Shown here piece after piece: positions 1 through 10,333 of a stretch of 64,000 nucleotides of DNA. A model generated the notes under the pieces. That model did not search any database. It saw only the letters and a program-made list of their open reading frames with translations, and was not told where the DNA came from. Origin of the DNA: Mycoplasma suis str. Illinois (GTDB lineage Bacteria > Bacillota_I > Bacilli_A > Mycoplasmatales > Mycoplasmoidaceae); assembly GCF_000179035.2 (NCBI RefSeq), contig NC_015155.1, forward strand, positions 186,001 to 250,000, in the 5' to 3' direction. The position numbers and the translations under genes are program-made. Position 1 is the first letter of the stretch. Each line of letters opens with the position of its first letter.

Positions 1-194
1 CTAATGGTTGAAATATTGAGGACTCTAACTGTATTGTTAGTTCAGGAGATTTTGATGGAGAAATAATAGTTAGTTGTTATGAATCTGTATTAGAGACAGA
101 AGAAGATAATAATACTGGAGAAATTGTAGATTTCAGTGAAGATGATCAAGAATTTGGAGAACCACAAGCTCAAGAAAGAGAAGATTCAGAATAG
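1..194 (+). CDS. family A paralogue, 3' end only
   Basis: Only the C-terminal 63 residues are in the window (reading frame starts at base 3, stop TAG 192-194). They contain the family A end pattern, GWN...SNCIVSS...IIVSCYE, i.e. the last Trp and the last two Cys of the four-Cys domain, followed by an unusually long acidic tail rich in Glu/Asp that ends EREDSE. In the other family A genes only a few residues follow the last Cys, so this tail is atypical. The gene belongs to the operon before the leader at 206-339. Function unknown; probably secreted or surface exposed by analogy with its neighbours. Confidence 0.75.
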
Positions 195-205
195 ATGTTT
201 TTATT

Positions 206-339
206 TAAAATCTAGGTAATTTGTCAAGAAATTAATCATTTTTTAGTTGCTGGGGGGGGCAAATAAAAAAAGAAAAAATCAAATTGTAAGGGAAATATGA
301 ACCGGAGGTAACTCCGGTTTAATAAAAGACCTTTAAAAG
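206..339 (+). promoter_or_regulatory. leader 1: TAAAAT box, G8 tract, hairpin
   Basis: A TAAAAT box (206-211) followed by GTAATTTGTC, then a G8 tract (252-259), then a hairpin ACCGGAG-GTAA-CTCCGGT (301-318), 21 bases before the ATG of the gene at 340. The same order recurs five more times upstream of first genes of family A operons. If TAAAAT is the -10 element, the G tract lies about 40 bases downstream in the transcribed leader. The -10 assignment is inference; the repeated architecture is seen directly. Confidence 0.7.
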
Positions 340-1326
340 ATGGGCCTACTAGCTTTATCTAAATTAACAGTATCTTTATCTACAGTAGGAGGAGCTCTTT
401 TAGGGAGTTATTTTGCGGTACCTTCCCTATTGGCTGGCGAAAACGGATCTACAAACCCTACTGTTCCTGAATTAAGTAAAGTTAGTCAAAATGTTGGAAG
501 TGTAGATTCTTTACCTTTAAATCAACAACCTTCTAATACTCCAGAACAAGGATCTCAAGGGGCACAGGAAACAGAAAAGAGAGAAGAATTAGGTGGAGTG
601 GAAGCTCATAAAGAAACTTCACCAACTCCAGAAAAAGAAGGTGAAGGTCAAATCTTGAATTCTTCCCTAACAAGAAGTGATGAAAAAACAAAAGATCGCC
701 AAGAAGATAATTGAAGAAATATTGAATTTTCAGATGACACTCTCAAAAATGAAGATACAACAATAAAAGAAATTGATGGATTAGGAGGTAATGAATCAAA
801 TGACGAAAATGTTTATCTTTCTGATTCAGAAGAATCTGAAGAAGATAAGGAGGAAATAGAAGAAGAACTCCAATCCTTTGAGTATTATGAAGATGATTAT
901 TCAGATGAAGAAGATGAAGAAGGAACAACTAATACAAGATTAAATGTCGCTAAATATATAAAGAAGGTTGGTGATGATTTGGGGAATTCAGTTTGTGAAA
1001 ACTGAATGAGAGGTTCAGGAGTGAATATTAAGAAGTTAGTTGATCAAGAAAGTTGCAAAAATGAAGTTAGAGGTAAAAGATGAAATAGAAAAGGAGACTC
1101 AGAACAACCTACAGTATGATTGGAGTCTGAATTAAGTCAAACTAAAAAATTGTTATTGGAATATGGACTTTGAACTGAAGGCCACCAATTTAGATCTGAT
1201 TCAAACAGTAAATGAGATATCGAGCATAAAGAAAATTCAGGACTTCAATGAAGTTGTAAAAGAGAAATTTCTTTAGATGAAAGAGATTTTTGAATTTCTT
1301 GCGATTTATTTCAAAAATCTCATTAA
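340..1326 (+). CDS. family A acidic four-Cys surface-type protein (328 aa)
   Basis: First gene of a two-gene operon. Residues 1-27 are a hydrophobic Gly-rich segment (LSTVGGALLGSYFA) acting as signal or membrane anchor; no convincing lipobox. Residues ~30-150 are Ser/Pro/Gln/Glu-rich low complexity, ~155-205 strongly acidic, and from C219 (CENW) a C-terminal domain carries four Cys, PTVWLE, a YGLW motif, QWSC and WISCD. Eight or more TGA codons are read as Trp, including W125. ATG chosen because it aligns with the N-termini of all paralogues; no Shine-Dalgarno is seen. Function unknown; extracellular location and disulfides are inferred. Confidence 0.88.
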
Positions 1327-1336
1327 AGACTAAAAA

Positions 1337-2299
1337 ATGGGAATAATTTCTTTAACTAAGGGAATAGTTACTCTTTCCACCGTTGGTGGAACTTTAATAG
1401 GAAGTTATTTTGCAACTAATACATTAAGTAATAGTGAAAAAGAATCTCCTGCACAAGTAGTTTCAGTAGATAATGGTGGAAGTGTTGGAGCTGTAAAAAA
1501 AGATTCAGAAGAATTGAGGGGAAAGGAGGAAGCGGAACAAAGTAAAAGTATTTCTTCAGATTCTTCTGAAGGGACTAGAGAAATTAAAAATCCTGCTAAG
1601 ACTGAAGATTCATCTCCAGAAGTAAAAGAAAATAGTAATACTTCTGCCGAAGATTCTTCACAACAAGAGGGAGAACGACGAGATATAAGTGGGAAAGAAA
1701 TTCAATTTACAGATGAATCTTTAAGAAGCGAAGATACTTCTTCTTCAGATATTTCTAGTTCGGAGGAAGAAGATAATACAGAAAATTTAGAGGTAATTGA
1801 AGAAGAACCAAAAGAAGTTTTTGATAATTTCGATGACTACGAAGAAGATGATTTAGATGATGATGAAGAGGAAACTAGGATACAACTATCGATGATAGTT
1901 GGAGAATATATAGCTAAATTACAAGAAAATGATAATGGTGATGTTCTAGAGGTTTCTTGTGATAACTGAATAAGAGAAAGTGATCAAAGAATAGGAAAAA
2001 GAAAAGTTGAAGAAGAAACATGTAAATCTAGAAAAAATAGAAGTAGTTGAGGTAAAGGAGGGAGAATTTCTCAACCTACAGTATGACTAGAGGTTGAGAA
2101 AAGCAAATCTAAAGAAATACTTAATCACTATGGTTTGTGAAGAGATGGAATCTCTAAATTTAGTGATACTGAGAAAGCTAAGTGAAATACAAGAGATAAA
2201 GATAACAATGGAAATTGATCTTGTTCTAGAGAAACTTGTCAACAAAATAAAAAGAAGTTCTTAATTTCTTGCGATCTTTTTGCAGAACAAAACAAATAA
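1337..2299 (+). CDS. family A acidic four-Cys surface-type protein (320 aa)
   Basis: Second gene of the operon, 10 bases after the preceding stop. N-terminus MGIISLTKGIVTLS is of the 'KG...LST' type usually found in first genes. The middle is Ser/Glu-rich; an acidic block (DDYEEDDLDDDEEE) precedes VGEYIAKLQ. The C-terminal domain is the 'GDVLEVSCDNW' type, otherwise associated with the other N-terminal type, so this gene looks like a recombinant of modules. Motifs PTVWLEV, YGLW, NWSC and FLISCDLF are present. Followed by a hairpin at 2309-2331. Function unknown. Confidence 0.88.
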
Positions 2300-2308
2300 A
2301 TAGATAAT

Positions 2309-2331
2309 TTTTCTGGGTTATTCCCAGAAAA
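2309..2331 (+). terminator. operon-end hairpin
   Basis: Perfect 9-bp stem TTTTCTGGG / CCCAGAAAA with a TTATT loop, 9 bases after the stop at 2299. No long T tract follows, so it may be a terminator or a 3'-end stabilising structure. Confidence 0.55.
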
Positions 2332-2367
2332 TTAACTAATTAAAGAATTTAGAAGTTTTGTTTTTCG

Positions 2368-2523
2368 TAAAATTTATGTAATTTGTCAAGTTTTTAGTTA
2401 AAAATTGTTAATTAATTTTCTAAATATTTTTTTAGCGGGGGGGGCATTCAGAAAAAAGACTACTTGTAAAAAGTAGAAAGGCCGGAAGTAATTCCGGCAA
2501 ATATTAATTAAAAAAACTAAATA
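2368..2523 (+). promoter_or_regulatory. leader 2: TAAAAT box, G8 tract, hairpin
   Basis: TAAAAT at 2368-2373 followed by GTAATTTGTCAAG, G8 at 2437-2444, hairpin GCCGGAA-GTAA-TTCCGGC at 2481-2498. Compared with leader 1 the loop-closing G-C pair has become A-T on both sides, a compensatory change that supports a real RNA structure. The coding start (GTG 2524) follows 26 bases later without a ribosome binding site. Confidence 0.7.
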
Positions 2524-3414
2524 GTGGGAGTTTTTACTCTAGCAAAAGGAATAATAACTCTCTCCACTGCCGGCGGATCTCTCTTGGGAGGTTATTTTGC
2601 TTCCAATTTATCTACTGAAAAAGAAAATGTTGAATTAGTATCTCCTGAATTACCTCCTCAACAAGATCAAGAATCATCTATTAAAAACGATTCAGATGAA
2701 AGTTTAAAGGGAGAAAAAGAACAACCTTCAGTTGATGAGTCCAGAGAGTTAGGGGAGAGTGAAGACAGAAATAAAGATGAGGGAGATCGCTCTTCAGGAG
2801 ATATTTCTGATGAAGAAAATTCTCAAATTACTGAACCAGAAATTGATAACAATAATGTAACTTTTGATAGCCCTTGACTTAATCAAGCACTAGAAGGAAC
2901 TGAAAAATATGTTCCTTTAAAAGAAGAAGAAAATGATAAAGAACGAGAAGATGATGGGGAAATTTTTGAAGAATTCTATAACGATGATGAATTTGCGGGT
3001 GAAGAAGATGAAGAACTAGAACCAAAAGATCCTAGGGTAGCTTATTACATTAAGACAGGAAGTGAAGATTCAATGGAGCAAAGAAAAGGTCCTATTTGTC
3101 AAAGTTGAGTTAGAGGAAATGGGATTCACCATTCAGTACAGTCATTAAGCGATAAAGATTGTCAAGACTCAATTAAAGGTAAGTCTTGAGGGCAAGAAAG
3201 TTCTATCCCTCTTTTAGTTTGAATAGACGTAGATCAAGGTCAAACTAAAAGAGTTCTAGAACACTATAAGTTATGAGACAATACTTCTTCTTTCAAAAAT
3301 AATCAAAAAAGAAAGTATTGAACTACAGGTAATTGAATGTGTAGAAGAGAAAGATCTTCAGATAATAAAAGATTTTTAATTGATTGTGATTATCACAATA
3401 ACTTAAGAAGTTAA
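2524..3414 (+). CDS. family A acidic four-Cys surface-type protein (296 aa)
   Basis: First gene of a three-gene operon. GTG start chosen by alignment of MGVFTLAKGIITLS to the paralogues. Hydrophobic segment to about residue 27, Glu/Ser-rich middle, acidic block, then KTGSED...GPICQSW, the second of the two C-terminal domain types in this array. Later motifs: LLVWIDVD, YKLW, NWMC, FLIDCDYH. The frame is open through many TGA codons (e.g. at 2875). Only two bases separate its stop from the next GTG. Function unknown. Confidence 0.87.
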
Positions 3415-3416
3415 TA

Positions 3417-4325
3417 GTGAATTTACCACTATTAACTAAATTACTTGTATCTTTTTGTACAGTAGGTGGAGGATCTGTGGGAGCTTTTTTCGCAAGTAAT
3501 CCTTTTATTGGTGGAATAAAAGGGGGAGAAAAAGAACAAGTTGTAAAGTCTCAAGAGAAAGAAAAGGAATCTCCTACAGAAGTTAGTCCTAAGACCACTA
3601 CTGAAGAAGCTCAAGGAGTAAAAACTCAAGAAGAGGATTCTAAATCCAAAGAGGATTTAGAACAATCTCAATCAGATCAGGAATTAATAAATTCTGATCA
3701 ACAAACCGATTTAAAAGTTTCGGAAAATGATTCAAAAGAAACTCAATCCCAAGAAATTCAATTTGAGGATCAAACAATTAGAAGAGAATTAGAAAATTCT
3801 TCAGGATTTTCTGATGAAAATACTGAAGAAATAGAAGAGGTTAAGGAGGAAGTAAAAGAAAGCTTTGATACTTTTGAAGAATATGAGGAAGAAGATGATT
3901 TAGAAGATGAAGAAGGGTTGAGTAGTAGCGCTAAAGTAGGAGAATATATTGGAAAAGTTAGAGAAGATGGAAGTGGTAATGTACTAGAAGTTACTTGCGA
4001 TAACTGAATAAAAGAATATGACGGAAATATAGGAAGGAGAGAAGTTAAAGATAAACAAGAATGTGAGGGAAGAAAAAAGAGAAGTAGTTGAGGCAAAGGA
4101 GGATTAACACAACCAACAGCTTGATTAGAAATAGATAAAAGTAAAGCTAAAAAAGTACTAGTACATTATGGATTGTGAATTGATAAAGTTTCTAGCTTTA
4201 CCGGAAAAGAGAAAGATAAGTGAAATACAAGAGATAGAGAAAATAGAGGAAATTGAACATGTTCTAGAGAAACTTTCGGACACAATGAAAAGAAATTTCT
4301 AATTTCTTGCGATCTTTATCAATAA
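3417..4325 (+). CDS. family A acidic four-Cys surface-type protein (302 aa)
   Basis: GTG start two bases after the previous stop, suggesting translational coupling. N-terminus MNLPLLTKLLVSFC-TVGGGSVGAF is the type used by internal operon genes. The Cys at residue 14 lies in LVSFC, which does not fit a lipobox well. Middle Ser/Glu-rich, acidic block EEDDLEDEE, then VGEYIGKV, NVLEVTCDNW, PTAWLEID, YGLW, NWTCSRE and FLISCDLY. Function unknown. Confidence 0.87.
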
Positions 4326-4346
4326 ATTAGGTAAGGAAATTTAGGA

Positions 4347-5300
4347 ATGAATTTTCCTTTACTGACTAAACTACTTGTATCTTTTTGCGCAGTAGGTGGG
4401 GGTTCTGTAGGAGCTTTTGTAGCTAGCAATCCTTTTGGCTGGAATAAAGTTTCTGAACCAACTGAAGGTTCAGAAGCTAATGAAGTATCTAGTGGAGGAA
4501 ATTCCGAAGAAAAAGATTTAGTAGTTAGTCGAGAAGAAGGTGGAGATCATTCAGATTCTTCTGAAGAGAGTGTCATTAAACAAAATCAAGAAAAAAGTGA
4601 AAAAGATAGACATATTGTTGCTGAAGACAAAAGTGAAGAAATTCCTAGCGCCGAAGCACAAGAATTAGAGGCTCCTCAACAAATACAACCTGAAGAAACT
4701 GAAACTTTAGTCGAAAAAGTTCCTCTTAATGAACCAGAAATTGAGTTTGAGAGTGAAGAGATTAAGAAATTGTTGGGAGATTCTTCAGGATCTGTTGAAG
4801 AAGATCATTTAGAAGAAATGGAAGCTCAAGGAGAATTAAGAAGATTGGAAGAATCAAAAGAAAAATTCCGAAGTTTTGATTTTTATGAAGAAGAGCTTAG
4901 TTATGGTGAGTTATCTGTTGATGAAAGTTTGACAGTTGCAGAATATATAAGGAAGGGAGAAGGTTCAAATGGACCTATTTGTGAAACATGAATGAGAGGA
5001 GTTGGAAGGAATATAAAACTTCCAGCTAAAGATAGAAAAACTTGCGAAGAGTCACTAAAGGGCAAGAGTTGAGGTAAGAATGGTGAATTACAACCTAGGA
5101 TATGACTAGATGTTGATAAAGGACAAGCTAAAAGAATATTAGAGTCATATGAACTACTAAAAAGTAGTTCAACATTTAATGAAAGAGGAAATTTATGGGA
5201 TACAGGTCCTTGAGGGTGTGTTAGAGAAAGCTCTGTTGATGGAGATAATTTCTTAATTTCTTGTGAATACTATTTAGGCAGAGAAAATAGAAATAACTAG
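4347..5300 (+). CDS. family A acidic four-Cys surface-type protein (317 aa)
   Basis: Third gene of its operon, ATG 21 bases after the previous stop. N-terminus MNFPLLTKLLVSFC nearly identical to the upstream gene over the first 30 residues, then unrelated low-complexity sequence. C-terminal domain: VAEYIRKG, GPICETW, PRIWLDVD, YELL (lacking the usual Trp of YGLW), WGCVRE and FLISCEYY. An internal-operon N-terminus is here joined to the GPxC-type C-terminus. Function unknown. Confidence 0.86.
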
Positions 5301-5313
5301 AAATTAAAAAGAA

Positions 5314-5338
5314 ATTTCAGGAGAATTACTCCGGAAAT
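5314..5338 (+). terminator. operon-end hairpin
   Basis: ATTTCAGGAG-AATTA-CTCCGGAAAT: a 10-bp stem with one A.G mismatch, 13 bases after the stop of the preceding gene. It has the same GGAG/CTCC core as the leader hairpins. Confidence 0.45.
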
Positions 5339-5360
5339 ATTTATAAGTGTTTTTGTTTCG

Positions 5361-5511
5361 TAAAATTTATGTAATTTGTCTAGTTGAATTTATTTTTTAG
5401 GAATTTTTAAAGTACCAAGTAACTTGCTGGGGGGGGCACAACAAAGAAGAACTTGTAGAAGTTTTAAAGCCGGAGTTTTCTCCGGTAATTAAAAACAAGA
5501 AAAACTAAATT
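5361..5511 (+). promoter_or_regulatory. leader 3: TAAAAT box, G8 tract, hairpin
   Basis: TAAAAT 5361-5366 followed by GTAATTTGTC, G8 at 5429-5436 (CTGGGGGGGGCAC), and a CCGGAG-TTTT-CTCCGG hairpin at 5470-5485. The stretch after the G tract, CACAACAAAG then ACTTGTAGAAG, is almost identical to that of leader 5 (12420 onward), showing recent common origin. Confidence 0.7.
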
Positions 5512-6450
5512 ATGGATATTTTTACATTGACAAAAGGAGTAGCTGCTCTTTCTACAGCTGGCGGAGCTGTTTTAGGCGGTTTTTTCGCTTCCAACACATT
5601 AATAGATAAGAAAGAAGAAAAACCATTAACTAGAGTAGATGGAGGTTCAGAAAATGGTTCTGAAAGTGGTAATGCTGGTAGTGAAAGTGAAGCTTCTGCA
5701 CCATCAGTTAATCGAGAAGAAAGAGAAGATAGGGGAAGTGTCGGTGAAGAAACTTCCAATAGAGCAGAAGAAAATTCAGATTCAGAACAATCTTCTGTTC
5801 GTGAAGCAGAAAGTGTTTCTGCTTCTGATAGTGATGTTGGCTCACAAGAATCTGAACCCCAAATAGATGGAAGCAATATTGTTTTTGAAAGTTCTTTCCT
5901 TAATGATGCCTTAACAGGAACTCAAAATTATGTTCCTCCAGAAGATACAAAAGATGAAAATGAGGAAGAACAAGGGGAGACTTTTGAACCTTTCCAAGAT
6001 GATAGTCATTATTACTACGATGAAGAAGGTGAAGAATTGCAAAGTCCTATGATTGCTGAATATTTAAAGACTAGAAGTGAAAAACAAGAAGAAAGGAATC
6101 AAGGTCCAGTTTGTGAAACATGATTCAGACAAACTGGAGGAGGAAGTTCTAAAAGCAAATCTTCTTCCGAAGATTGCAATAAAAAAGTAAGAGAAAAGGT
6201 TTGAGGTAGAAGAAATGTACCCTCTTTAGTGGGAATAGTTGTGGAAGAAGGTTGAGCTAAAAAAGTTCTAGAAAGTTATGGTTTGTGAGATTCAAGTTCT
6301 CAATTCAAAAATTCTAGAAATAGTAGTTGAACTACAGGAAATTGAATGTGTTATAGAGAAAGTACATCAGATAGACAAGAAAACAAAAGATTTTTAATTT
6401 CTTGTGATTATTACCCGCAAGGTAATAATTCAGTAACTACAAGAAACTAG
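5512..6450 (+). CDS. family A acidic four-Cys surface-type protein (312 aa)
   Basis: First of four genes. MDIFTLTKGVAALSTAGG start of the first-gene type. Residues ~45-120 alternate Ser/Glu/Gly (GSENGSESGN-like), then an acidic, Tyr-rich block and IAEYLKT, GPVCETW. Later motifs: VWGRR, LVGIVVEEG, YGLW, NWMC, FLISCDYY. The next ATG follows the stop by three bases. Function unknown. Confidence 0.87.
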
Positions 6451-6453
6451 TAA

Positions 6454-7350
6454 ATGGATATCCCTCTTTTAACTAAATTACTTGTTTCTGCTTGTACGGT
6501 TGGAGGAGGATCTTTTGGAGCTTATGTAGCTGGATTTACAGGAAATAGTAAAAAAGATTTTGTTCAAATTCAGGAAAAAGGTGGGAAAGGGGTTGAAGGG
6601 GTAAAAACTCCAGTTAAAGAAGTAGAAGAATCTCCCGAAACAGAAATAGAAGATTCTTCACATCAAGAGAGTGATTTACAAGATGAAGACAATTCAAAAA
6701 CAACACCCAAACAAGAAGAATTAGATTCTCAAAAAGAAGTAGAAACTAATCCTATATCTCCGAAAGAACCAGAAATTCAAGAATTTCAAGATCCATTACT
6801 TCAAGCTGAATTAGATAGTTCGGAAAATTCAGGTCAGTTGGATTTATTAAACAAAGAAGAAGAACCGGAAGTTAAGGAAGAAGAGGAGAGATTTGATAAT
6901 TTTGAACTCTATCAATGGGATGAAGATGAGGAAGATGAAGATGTTGCTCCCACTCTCGAAGTAGCTGAATATGTACAAAAAACAAGAGAAGAAAGAGAAA
7001 CTGGTAGAGTATTAGAAATATCTTGTGAGAGTTGAATGAGAAATGGAGATGGTATTTTTAAGAAATCTACAGTAGATAGAAATAAATGTGATTCTTATAA
7101 AAAGAGAGAAAGTTGAGGTAAAAGAGGATGATCTCAACCTACATCTTGAGTAGATGTTGTGAAAAACAAAGCTAAAGAGGTATTAGGACATTACAAGTTG
7201 TGAGTTGATAAAAATTCCAAATTCACTAATGATGAAAAAAGTAAGTGAATTACTAAAGATGAATCAGGAAGATGAGAATGTACTAGAGAAAGTTCTTTGA
7301 ATGAAAAGAATTTTTGAATTCACTGTGATTTTTTCTCAGAAAGAAGATAA
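6454..7350 (+). CDS. family A acidic four-Cys surface-type protein (298 aa)
   Basis: ATG three bases after the preceding stop. N-terminus MDIPLLTKLLVSACTVGG: LVSAC matches a lipobox residue by residue, but the Cys is at position 14 after only one Lys, so lipidation is uncertain. Glu/Lys/Ser-rich middle, acidic block, VAEYVQKT, RVLEISCESW, then PTSWVDV, YKLW, WECTRE and FWIHCDFF. Function unknown. Confidence 0.87.
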
Positions 7351-7376
7351 ATATTTTTAGTTAAAAGACTTTAAAA

Positions 7377-8168
7377 ATGGATTTTCCATTTCTAACTAAG
7401 CTTTTAATTTCCACTTGTACAGTTGGAGGTGGATCTGTTGGAGCTTATATAGCAGGATTTACAGGAATCAATAAAAGCTCACCTTCACAAGAATTAGTAA
7501 AACTTCAGGAAAAAGAAACTAAAGAAGAAGATTCGCAAACACCTTCAGAAATTAGCCCTCAACAAGAAGAACGATCCGAAAGAAGAGATGAATATGTTGA
7601 GCCTTCAGAACCTGAAACAGATACCTTTAGTTTTTCAGATCCTGTAATGCAACAGGCTATGGAAGGATTAACTGAAGAAGTTCATGATGAAGAAGAAACT
7701 TTCGAAGCTGATGTAGAAGAGGAAGGAGAACAATTTGGTGATTTTGAGGAAGATAATGGATATGAAGAAGAGGGAGATTCTGTAAATATAGCTGAATTTA
7801 TTAAGACAGGAAATGAAAATAGAGAATTATCTGATGATACTGGACCTACTTGCCAAAGATGACTTAAAGGGGGAGTAAACGGATACTCAATCAATGATGT
7901 TTCAAAAAATGATTGCGAATCTCTAATAAATGGAAAAGGTTGAGGGAAAGATGGCAATAAAACTCTTACAGTTTGACTAAATGTAGATCAAGTTAAAGCT
8001 AAAAAAGTATTAACTCACTATAAGTTGTGAGATAAAGATTCTTCTTTCATCAATAAGAAAAGAAAGCATAACTGAAAAACATGTAATTGACTTTGTGTGA
8101 GAAAAAGTTCAGGAACTGATGAAGAAAGATTTTTAATTGAGTGTGATTATCACCTATCAGCTAGATAG
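7377..8168 (+). CDS. family A acidic four-Cys surface-type protein (263 aa)
   Basis: Third gene of the operon and among the shorter members because the low-complexity middle is short. N-terminus MDFPFLTKLLISTC. C-terminal domain of the KTGNEN...GPTCQRW type, LTVWLNVD, YKLW, NWLCVRK and FLIECDYH. The combination of internal-operon N-terminus with this C-terminal type is a module swap. Function unknown. Confidence 0.86.
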
Positions 8169-8188
8169 GTAATTAAGAAAAACTAATT

Positions 8189-9172
8189 ATGAATTTACCT
8201 TTACTAAGTAAATTGTTAGTTTCTGCCTGTACAGTTGGTGGAGGATCTTTTGGAGCTTATGTTGCTGGTTTTATGGGAAACAATGAAACTAAACAAGAAA
8301 TATTAAGAAATGAAGAATCTGATAGTAGTTTGGAATTAGGGAGTGGTTCCTCTGAAGGAAAAAGAGAAGAAGGGAAAGTAAGTCAAAGTGATAATAAGGG
8401 AGAGGAACAACAAACTTCAGGAGAAACTAGGGAAAGAAAAGAAAGTCTTTCTTCAAAACCAATTCAAAAAGATTTAAGAGAAGATTCTGATTCTCATAGC
8501 GATCAACAAGATCCTGCTACTTCTTCAGAGCCTAGAGAACCAGAATTTAGTTTTGATAGTGAATTATTACAAAGTGAACTTCAAAATTCAGTAGATATTT
8601 CTACTGAATTAGAAGAAGACGAAGTAGAAACTCAACAAATTTCTGAAGAGGAAAAGTTTGACGATTTCGAGGAATATGAAAAAGAAGATTATGACTCTTT
8701 TGAAAATGATGATGATTTGGAAGAGGATGGCGAAGAAGGAATATTTTCAAGACGTAATTCCGCTGTTTCTTTAGAAGTAGCTGAATATGTTGTTAAGGAA
8801 GAGGAAGATTATTACGGTACTGTTACTAAGGTTTCTTGTAAAAAATGAATAAGAGGTTATGGAGATGAAATAAATGAAAGAGAAATGGATAGACAAGATT
8901 GTGAATCTAAAAAGAAAATAACTGAATGAGGAAAAAAGAAGGGAGCTCAATCCAAAGTGTGATTGGATGTTGAAAAAAGTAAAGCTAGAAAAGTATTAAA
9001 TCACTATGGATTGTGATCTAAAGAATTATCAGAATTTACCACTTTAGGAAAGAGTAAATGAATTACAAAAGGAAAAGATAATTCTTTAGGTTGAGAATGT
9101 GTGAGAGAAAATTCTCCCTATAAAAATAATTTCTGAATTTCTTGCGAATATTACAGAGAACCAACTAAATAG
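8189..9172 (+). CDS. family A acidic four-Cys surface-type protein (327 aa)
   Basis: Last gene of a four-gene operon, one of the longest members. N-terminus MNLPLLSKLLVSAC; extended acidic Asp/Glu/Tyr block around residues 150-190; then VAEYVVKEEED, TKVSCKKW, SKVWLDVE, YGLW, WECVRE, FWISCEYY. Followed by an operon-end hairpin at 9185-9204. Function unknown. Confidence 0.87.
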
Positions 9173-9184
9173 CTAGATAAATAA

Positions 9185-9204
9185 TTTCGGAGTTTTCTCC
9201 GAAA
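9185..9204 (+). terminator. operon-end hairpin
   Basis: Perfect 8-bp stem TTTCGGAG-TTTT-CTCCGAAA, 12 bases after the stop at 9172; same GGAG/CTCC core and TTTT loop as the hairpin in leader 3. Confidence 0.5.
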
Positions 9205-9250
9205 AATATTTAGTAATTTTTAAAGTTTTCAGAAAACCTAAAAATTCTGT

Positions 9251-9381
9251 TAAAATTTAGGTAATTTTTCCATAGTTTTGTTGATTTTTTATATAAAAAT
9301 TATTAGTTTCTCGGGGGGGGGCATTTAGAAAAAAATAGAGCTGGAGGTAACTCCAGCTACTAAAAACTAAAAAACTAAGTT
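9251..9381 (+). promoter_or_regulatory. leader 4: TAAAAT box, G9 tract, hairpin
   Basis: TGTTAAAAT (TAAAAT 9251-9256) followed by GTAATTTTTC, G9 at 9313-9321, hairpin AGCTGGAG-GTAA-CTCCAGCT at 9339-9358. This is the only leader with nine G; four of the five other TAAAAT-type leaders share a 57-65 base TAAAAT-to-G-tract distance with it (leader 1 is shorter, 40). The stem has a C-G to T-A change relative to leaders 1-3, compensated on the other strand. Confidence 0.7.
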
Positions 9382-10303
9382 ATGAGCATTTTTGTTTTTT
9401 CAAAAGGGATTGCAACAATCTCAACTATTGGAGGAGCTCTTCTAGGTGGTTATTTCGCTACAACCTCCTTAGATAAAGGAAATACTGAACAATTAGAAGT
9501 TACAGAAGTAGGTCATTCCGGAAATTCAAGTTTAGGGGAAGATGGCTTAGTTTCTCCTAAACAACAAGATGTTGAGGAAAATAAACAAGGAGCTGCAGAA
9601 GTTCAAGCAACTCCTATTATTCAAGAAAATGATAGTTCTGAAGTAACTGAATCAAAAAATAATGAATTAAATGAACCGCAACAAGATAGTCAAGTAAGTG
9701 AAAATGTTGATTCAGAAAGTTCTGGCGGGGATTATCAACAAGATTCTGGAATTCAAGAATCTCAAGATATTCAACTTACAGACCCCACATTAGTTGAAGC
9801 TCTAAGAGATACAAAAGATTACACTACTTCTTCTAATAACGATGAAGAAGAGCAAGATCAAAAAGATTTAGATTCTGGAGAACAATTTGAAGATTTTGAA
9901 GAAGATGAAGAAGATATTTTTGATGATGAGGATGATGTAGAAAGTTCTTTAATAATGGCTGAATACATTAAGACATGAAGTGAAAATTCAGACTCTTCAA
10001 AAGCAAGGCCCTACTCGTCAAAAATGAATTAGATTGGGAAGAAATGGTCATCAAATTAAAGAAGAAGAAAATTGTGAAGGTTTAATGAATAGAAAATTGG
10101 GAGAAAATAAAAACCTATTACTTTCTTGAATGGATGTGGAGCAATCAAAAGCTAAGAAAGTTTTGAAGTATTATGGATTGTGAAATAGTGATTCTAAATT
10201 CACTAATAATAAAAGAAAAAGTTGAAAATCTGGTAATTGATCATGTTCAAGACAATTTTCAGGAAAAGATAGATTTGCAATCACTTGTGACTATTATCGA
10301 TAA
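9382..10303 (+). pseudogene. family A gene broken by a frameshift
   Basis: N-terminal part MSIFVFSKGIATIS through the acidic block to MAEYIKT reads from 9382; this frame stops at TAG 10030-10032. The expected C-terminal domain (QGPTRQKW, LLSWMDVE, YGLW, NWSC, ITCDYY) continues in the +2 frame from about 10004 to TAA 10301-10303, so one base too many lies near 9995-10004, in TCTTCAAAAGCAAGG, not at a G tract. Two conserved positions have also changed: Gly to Trp (KTW for KTG) and the first domain Cys to Arg (PTRQ for PTCQ). This is consistent with real decay rather than a read error, although the break could still be checked. Confidence 0.75.
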
Positions 10304-10333
10304 ATTGGAATTAGTTTTTAAAAGTTACTAGTT

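Noticed and set aside
743-928. Minus-strand open frames inside the array (743, 3441, 3770, 5505, 7682, 11993, 13808 and others)
   Set aside because: They lie antisense to strongly conserved family A genes, have the mirrored composition of acidic/Ser-rich codons (runs of Ser, Leu, Phe) and no start context or homologues among themselves.
5639-5866. Plus-strand 75-codon frame overlapping the gene at 5512
   Set aside because: Same strand but shifted frame of the low-complexity region; Lys/Val-rich translation is an artefact of GAA/AGT repeats.
6454-6540. Lipoprotein signal (LVSAC) in the second N-terminal type
   Set aside because: The Cys is at residue 14 with little charge before it, varies to LVSFC, LVSIC and LISTC in paralogues, and is absent in the first N-terminal type; lipidation is not supported as a general feature.
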